From positions 1-5,663 of the forward strand of contig JBKPNX010000071.1 in NCBI GenBank assembly GCA_046732855.1: DNA of 5,663 nucleotides, written 5' to 3'. The notes under the pieces were generated by a model. The model was not told the DNA's origin, searched no databases, and saw nothing but the letters and a program-made list of their open reading frames with translations. Numbering within the stretch: the stretch's first letter is position 1; every line of letters starts with the position of its first letter. This document shows positions 5,517 to 5,663 of this stretch, one piece after another. A program made the translations under genes and the position numbers. The DNA comes from JBKPNX01 sp046732855 (GTDB lineage: Bacteria; Pseudomonadota; Alphaproteobacteria; Geminicoccales; Geminicoccaceae).

Positions 5517-5663
5517 GTGAACGGTTACGATCCGGTCGCCTACTTCACTCAGAACGCTGCGGTCGAAGGCTCGGAACGGTTCTCGTACAGCTGGCTGGGT
5601 GCGACCTGGCACTTCGCCAGCGCCGAGAACCGGGACCTGTTCGCCGCCGACCCGGTCAAGTAC
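5517..5663 (+). CDS. YHS-domain protein, runs off the right edge
   Basis: A partial gene: 49 codons from GTG 5517 to the window end without a stop. The translation VNGYDPVAYFTQ, then FSYSWLGATWHFASAENRD and LFAADPVKY is the YHS domain pattern (GYDPVAYF, then W-x-GATW-x-FASAENRD-x-F-x-ADP-x-KY). YHS proteins of this type are small, usually exported proteins thought to bind metal through the domain; their exact role is unclear. Family members normally carry a signal peptide and a short lead before this point. Here the frame upstream is closed by TAA near 5478, and the few codons between do not form a signal peptide. No good ribosome site precedes the GTG. Either the N-terminus has been lost (pseudogene, 5' truncated by the rearrangements to the left), or it starts at GTG as a cytoplasmic form. 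The domain call is firm; the start and functionality are uncertain. Confidence 0.75.
   Translation, partial: MNGYDPVAYFTQNAAVEGSERFSYSWLGATWHFASAENRDLFAADPVKY

Noticed and set aside
1..5663. CRISPR array, tRNA, rRNA, toxin-antitoxin or defence operon
   Set aside because: No regularly spaced repeats, tRNA-like ends or known defence domains were seen on either strand.

Overview
The window is high-GC DNA with alphaproteobacterial character. A GAF/HWE-type histidine kinase is paired with a stand-alone receiver that carries a PF-x3-TGY motif. The phage remnants resemble siphophage-type tail genes common in Rhodobacterales, Acetobacteraceae and Rhizobiales/Methylobacterium prophages. The genus cannot be fixed from the sequence alone. 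No tRNA, rRNA, CRISPR array, integrase or complete transposase gene was found.

Layout. Positions 1-403 hold no convincing gene, only two small hairpins. Positions 404-790 hold the 5' end of a tail tape-measure gene, broken by an in-frame TAG and then cut off. Positions 816-2347 hold an intact two-component pair, the kinase (816-1958) and receiver (1955-2347), overlapping by ATGA and followed by a hairpin. Positions 2530-3314 hold a second, longer and diverged copy of the tape-measure 5' end, broken by a one-base deletion near codon 17. Positions 3339-3925 hold a frameshifted DUF6441-like tail gene whose reading frame runs into an unrelated C-terminal segment. After a gene-poor stretch come two tiny ORFs (4208-4327 and 4340-4441), the second encoding a 33-residue single-span membrane peptide. 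An imperfect direct repeat (4453-4490 and 5259-5296), together with an inverted partial copy at 4613-4627, surrounds a small Gln-rich lipoprotein gene (4821-5072). The window ends inside a YHS-domain gene that seems to lack its usual N-terminal region.

Reading. The phage genes are decaying (one nonsense codon, two clear frameshifts, at least two truncations or fusions), while the kinase/receiver pair and the lipoprotein have clean frames, ribosome sites and intact key residues. The region looks like a recombination-scarred accessory island in which a working sensory pair lies between fragments of two related but non-identical prophages. The kinase probably senses a signal through its GAF domain and phosphorylates the adjacent receiver. 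The receiver has no output domain, so it would act by protein interaction or as a phosphate sink. No complete new system can be claimed; the most notable points are the arrangement itself, the repeat-bounded lipoprotein and the tiny membrane peptide.
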